Shown: positions 12,201 through 18,200 of the stretch, piece after piece
Layout of the letters: every line of letters starts with the position of its first letter
How positions within the stretch are numbered: position 1 is the stretch's first letter
IMG/VR virus record: IMGVR_UViG_3300049617_000097
Span: 1-44,331 of that record
Length of the DNA stretch: 44,331 bases
Reading direction: 5' to 3' (one strand)
Source of the DNA: a virus
Position numbers and translations under genes: made by a program
The notes under the pieces: model-generated
The model's input: the letters and a program-made list of their open reading frames with translations, nothing else
Database searches by the model: none
Told to the model about the DNA's origin: nothing

Positions 12201-15200
12201 GGCACCACCGGCCCAAACAGCTTTAGGAATCCAAAGCACTGGTAGGCGTCAATTATATATTCAAGGTCAAACTCAGCTACTGCAACAGCAGATGTTGGAT
12301 GCACAAGCAGGTCGTGGCGACTTTGGACGACGTACTGGTGAATCAGCCACCGCACATCTTCAACGACAACAACAACAATATGCCCTGTTCGCACAGCAAA
12401 TTGCCGCACTACAGAGTATAGGCACACAGGGTTTGTCTGAGGTGGCAGAAGCTGCCGAATGGATTGCCACAGCCGGACATCATGCAATGGGAGTGGCACC
12501 GGAAGATCAAGCACTAGCTCCTACCGTAATGCCTCAGTGGCTACAATTGTTAGTAAATAGAAGAAGTAATGCCCCGGTAGCCCCAGGAGCAACACCACTC
12601 ACCACTCAGGCACAGGCACAGTCTCTCTTGGCTGATCTTCTTAGAGAATTGAATGCCCGTGGAGATAATCTTCTTGGTACAGCCCGCACAGCGGCAACAG
12701 CAGCACCCGACAGCGATATTGGACTGTTACAGAGACAACTTAACGCCCGTCCACCAGGACCAAGCAATTCCCGACCAGTGAGTGATTGGCAAAATGATAC
12801 ACAAGCTATGCTCAATACAACGACAAGAAGGTTACAAATTGAATTTGCTACCCAATATCAAATTGTGGCAAGAAATGTAGACCCTACCAATCAGAAGGCT
12901 GTTGCTGCTCAGGAGGTTGCTGCTATGCGATTAGGAGAGATTAGCAACCAGTTGGCTTTATTACAAACATTATATCAAAGTGGCGTAAGTGGCAATAGGT
13001 TTACGACAGCAATTGGTGGTAATTTACAAAACATGATGAATGCTGCAAACGCTGCCACTATCGCTCTGCAAAATTATGAAGAAGCTTTAGATAAGGCCAG
13101 AGAGGCTGCTGGTAATTTGGCTACAAGTTCAGAGGAGTATCAAGATTTACTTGACCAATGGACGACTCATGGAGAAGGAGCAGGATTACTTGCTGAATTA
13201 AATGCTGCAAGAGCTAACCTTGATAGATTGTCCGGGCCTCTCACAACTAGCATTGCGGGGGTTCCAACGACTGGTGAAGGAGCCGTCAGAGATCCGAATA
13301 TCATCCTTCGTGAACTTCAAGAAACAATAAGAGGACTTCCTGGGGTTGAAAGAGAAATAGACACTCAGTTATTGGCACGATTCCCAACATCTGAAGAAAG
13401 ACAGCCAGTAATAGCAAGAGAAACAGTAGCTCTTACAGAAACAGTAAATAGAATGTTGGCAGGGCGTGGTGATCCAGGCACGCTCAATCCACAAACGCTA
13501 TTGCAAAATTTGTATCGATTGATTGTGCTGCAAAACATACAAGGAATACAAACTAGCCCAAGTGTATCCGCCGTAACAGCTATCGATAGCATAAATCGCA
13601 ATCCATCTGTTCAGAATATACAACAAAGTGTGACTCAATTTGAAACTGCAATGGGACAAATTGCAAGAGGCGTTGGCATGCACGGAGCAGTTGTCCCGGT
13701 AGGGCCAGTGCCCACAGATGGCACAGCAAGACGAACGGTAGCATTGCCAACATATGCTCCACTTCCAGTTCCTGCTCTTGGCCAAACGCTTTCACCTGCA
13801 ACCTTCCAGCAGCTTACTGCAAGATTGGAAGAAACAGCTAGAATTTCCCTTCAAGATCGTCTATATGATCGAAACAGACCTGGCCTGCCAAATAATTTCT
13901 GGAGAATGATAGATGCTAATAGTCAGTTAGATGCTGCTGGACAACCAACAGTAAGAAGGAATCTTTTTGAGACAGAAGAAAGACAAATATTAGAAAGATT
14001 ACAACATGCTATTGAACATGGCAACGATCAACAAATTACTCTACAATCGTCGCAATTAGCTGAATTGAGAGAAGGTAACAGAATTGCCCAACGAATGACG
14101 GAATCCCAAAATGCATTGCGAGCAGCATTCGCAGCAAGAGGTCGGCCAGAACTGGCCAACGTAGAAGCAACTGCTTGGAGAGACGCAAAAAGAAATTGGG
14201 ACGCAATGGTTGCTCCAGTGACAACAGGAAACTCATTAGGAACTGGACCGGCATTGCCAGGTACAAGAGGAGGTGTTGGAGGGGCATCACCAGGAGTGCA
14301 GAGTGCTGATTTACAAGCTCAAATGGCAATTAGTATGAACCGCCAGACGATAAGGCAACAGGATAGAACTCAATTGATGTCGTCGGCACAGGAGTATCTT
14401 TCTCGTTTAGGGCCAAATCAACAGGCTGATGTAAATGATCGTGGCATGAACGCTTATGCAGCCGTCGCTCGGTTCGGAACTCGTCGTGAAAGATTAGTTG
14501 AATACAACCGTATCATGCCGCAATTACAGACAGCACTCCAAAGTGCTTTAAGTTCTTATCGAACTACACCAACAGACAGCACATTCAGATCGTTCCAAGA
14601 AGCGGCACAAAGAGTAGCCCAAGCAGAAGAGGGATTGAATGAGCCGGTCAATGTGTTCAATGAAGCTGTAGATTTATTCCAGCAAGCCACAAATAAATTT
14701 GACGAGTCAATTAGAGCATTAGATCCTAATGAACAAGCCAGGTTGAGAGATCAAGCATTGCAAAGACTGAACCAAGCATTAAACACTCTGGCCAATGCAA
14801 ATGTAAACGTTCAAGAATACGGGAACGTAATGATGCAACAAATCAGATCGTTAGGAAGAACTAGCGATGGTAGAACAAGAACTCCTCAAGAAATCATTAC
14901 TGAGATTCAAGCAGTACCTGAAGTAGCACAAACTATACAACATCCAGAACGGTATGCAACTTTCAACGCAGATTATGCAAGAATCCATGATGAGGTAGTC
15001 AGAATATGGCAAGAGTTACAAACTCTTGATACCACTACTGAAGAGGGACAAGATCGTGAAATAGCAATTTTAGACCGCTTGCGAAGCGATGAAGTTAGAC
15101 GAATTGCTCCTTTTGAACAAAGATTATTGGAAGCAATGAGCGGCATAGAAGAATTAAATAGTGACTGGGAAGAGTATTTGACATTGACCGGAGGATATCA

Positions 15201-18200
15201 TAGTCAAGAAGATGATTTAACATACCGACGTATGTTAGAAGATCAATTCAATAACTTCAAAGGTTTGTTAGACCAACAAGCAATGTTCCAGTTAGCCGCT
15301 CGAAACGTTCGCCCAGGCCAGTTAGAGGCTGCTGTAGCAAACCCACAAGCTCTTAATGCAGCATCGGCACAAATAATGTCGCAGATTATTCAGTCGCTAA
15401 CACCAAGATTGAGTCAACAACAGTTTCAACAACATCCTGTTTATGGAGCATTGTTACAAACAGGACGTGGAGGTTATGTTGCCCCTGCTGAAAGAGAAGA
15501 TGATTGGGAAACCTGGGAGAGACAAGAATCTATCAGGAGAACTCGTACTCAATGGCGTGATACTCAAGTAACACAACGACAACGACAAATTGATCTAAAT
15601 CCTAACAACGCAGCGTTGGTAACACAGATGCAACAGGAAATAGCTGCTATTCAACGAATCCATCAAATGATCACAAGTGAAGATTACTTAGGTCAAGAAG
15701 ATGTTGCATATTTCCGTCGTCCAGCGTTAAACAGAATAGGAATGCCACAACCTCCAACTTTACATCCAGCAACTGGAACAACTCCAGCAATTCCTGCTCC
15801 TAGATTTAATGAAATTCCTGGCAATTTAAGCGGTTTTACTTCCAGCATCATGGATCAGTTTTTCCGTGGCACATCGAGCCCCTTCTACCAGCCAACCGCT
15901 GCGGATACACAAATGCCAGGAGTTCAAAGTGGTCTTGCCGCTTTGGCAGGCGTGGATTGGACGCCTAATGCCCAGCAAAGACTGCAAAGCAGACTTAACG
16001 CAGTCAATGGTGTGTTGCAGTCACTATGGACGAACCACAGTCGTATTTTGAATGCACATAACCAATCAATTGATGCTGGTGGGGTGGGTAATCAGGAAGA
16101 AGTCTTAGAGTCTCAGAGGCAGTTCCTTGCTGCCATGCGAATATTCGCAAGGCAAATTCCTGAGCTTGGCAACATGTTACTGGAATATCAATTACAAGCA
16201 GTTAGAATGCCTACACCAGACGAAATTGCCGCCCAACCTCAGCCTCAATTGCCAGCAAGTCCATCGGCTTTGAACTTCCACTTAGGCCGTATTGATCGAA
16301 GGGATACCAATTCAGAAGAATTCGAACAATCGTTGCAGCAACTATTTGTGCTTGCCAGACAACATCCGGCAGTGGTTACTGAATTCATAACTCCTTCCAT
16401 TAATATTGCAAGAAGTCAAGCAGCACTACCCGAGACATCAGAAGCAGACAGGATGCGTCTTACGTCACAAGCTGATGTTCTTCAGTGGTTGATAAACAGA
16501 GTGCAATTGGTTGGCCAACCGGCTCCTCCAATGCAAATTCCTAATTTTGCCAACACGCCTGTACATGCCATCCTGCAACCTGGACAAGTTGGTCTTCATC
16601 CTATCACTCCTGTTCCTGTTCCGGGGGTCCAAGGTAGCCCTGTTCAAGGTCTGGCTGGTAGTTGGAGACCGGCAACTGGTGGTCAACCAACGCCTAGCGA
16701 CAGTGGTCAGCCTGGCGGCACTGCACAACCAGTTCCTAGTGGTCAGCCTGGCGGCACTGTTCCTGCTCCTCGATTTGGTGGTATTGGCGACGACATTGTT
16801 CGACTCCTTGATGATCTTATTCAAGATGCTGTTCGTCTCGCTCAGCAGGGAGCCGCTGGACCTCCTGCTCCACAACCACAGCCTGTTGTGCCTCCTACTC
16901 CTAATGGCAATGGTGGTCCACCTGTGGTGCCTCCTGTTCCACAACCACAGCCTGCTCCTAGTGGCAGTGGTAGTGGCGGCGGCGGAAATGCTACACCACC
17001 TGCTCCTCCTGCTGTGCAGCCTAATATTCCTGCTCCTAATGGCGGCGGAAATGCTACACTGCCTGCTGCTCCTTCTGTTGGACGTGGTGGTTTTGGTGGT
17101 GGTTTTGGTGGCATGCCAAACATGTTTCCGCCCCAAACACAAGCTATGCCAGCACCAGTTGTTGAAGGATTACCGCAGCAACAAACAAGCATCTTTGATA
17201 GGTTGCCATTTGGTCAACAACTACGATCAAGATTGCGACAAGGATTTGGTGGTGGCGTTGGTGGTGGACAAGCCGGTAGCGGAATGGGTGGTGGCGTTGG
17301 TGGTGGACAGTCCGGTAGCGGAATGGGTGGTGGCGTTGGTGGTGGACAGTCCGGTAGCGGAATGGGTGGTGGCGTTGGTGGTGGACAGTCCGGTAGCGGA
17401 ATGCCTTCTCAAGGATTGCCAATACAAATAACCCCACCACCACCGATAACTCCAAATATTCCTCCTCCAACTTCAACAGGAAGTGGTGGAGGAATATTTG
17501 GTGGTCCAGCAGGACCGTTGCCAACAGGAGCTACAAGTTCGACTCCAACGGTTGGTGGTCCAGCAGTCCCAGCAGGTTCATTGCCAACAAGTGGAAGCAT
17601 AATTGGTCCAGCAGGTCCAGAGGGCACAGGAACAATTGTTACAGGTACGCCTGTAGCTCCACCTGGCCGACCTTCATCTGGCCAAGCTTGGCAACCAGGC
17701 AGCGGTATGGCACTGGATCTTAACAACCAATTATCACCAAACGACCCGTGGCGACAAACTGTTCAACATTTTATTACTCCAGATGGACGACAAAGAATAG
17801 CTGGTCGTGTGATGCAATTTACTGGTGCTGTAATGCAGGCAATTAACAACCGAATGCCAGTGCCGCAGTCGAATACGGGCGTTCTTCTTAATCAACAAGA
17901 ACAAGCAGTATTGCAGGCTCAAGGTGTCCCTAATTGGATTCAATACATAGCTGGGAGAAGAACCTTCAGAGTTGTTGATGTTCATCCTGGTGGTGATCTA
18001 ACCAAAACGGAACGAAGATTAAAAGATGTCACCCAAAATATTATGACTCAACAGGAGCAAGATGCTCCAGAAACCTCACCAGGAATAGGAGGAGGTTTTA
18101 TGGCACGATGGATAAGAGGCGACAGAACAATTCCTGATAGTCCACCATTTTTTGGACAGCCATTTGTAGGCCAGGCTGACAATGGTTACGCACAGGGAAA

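Noticed and set aside
16465-17524. Long frames on both strands (225, 126 and 306 aa) inside the Pro/Gly region
   Set aside because: They come from repetitive, low-stop sequence; the products are Leu/Val- or Arg/Ser-rich runs without family motifs.
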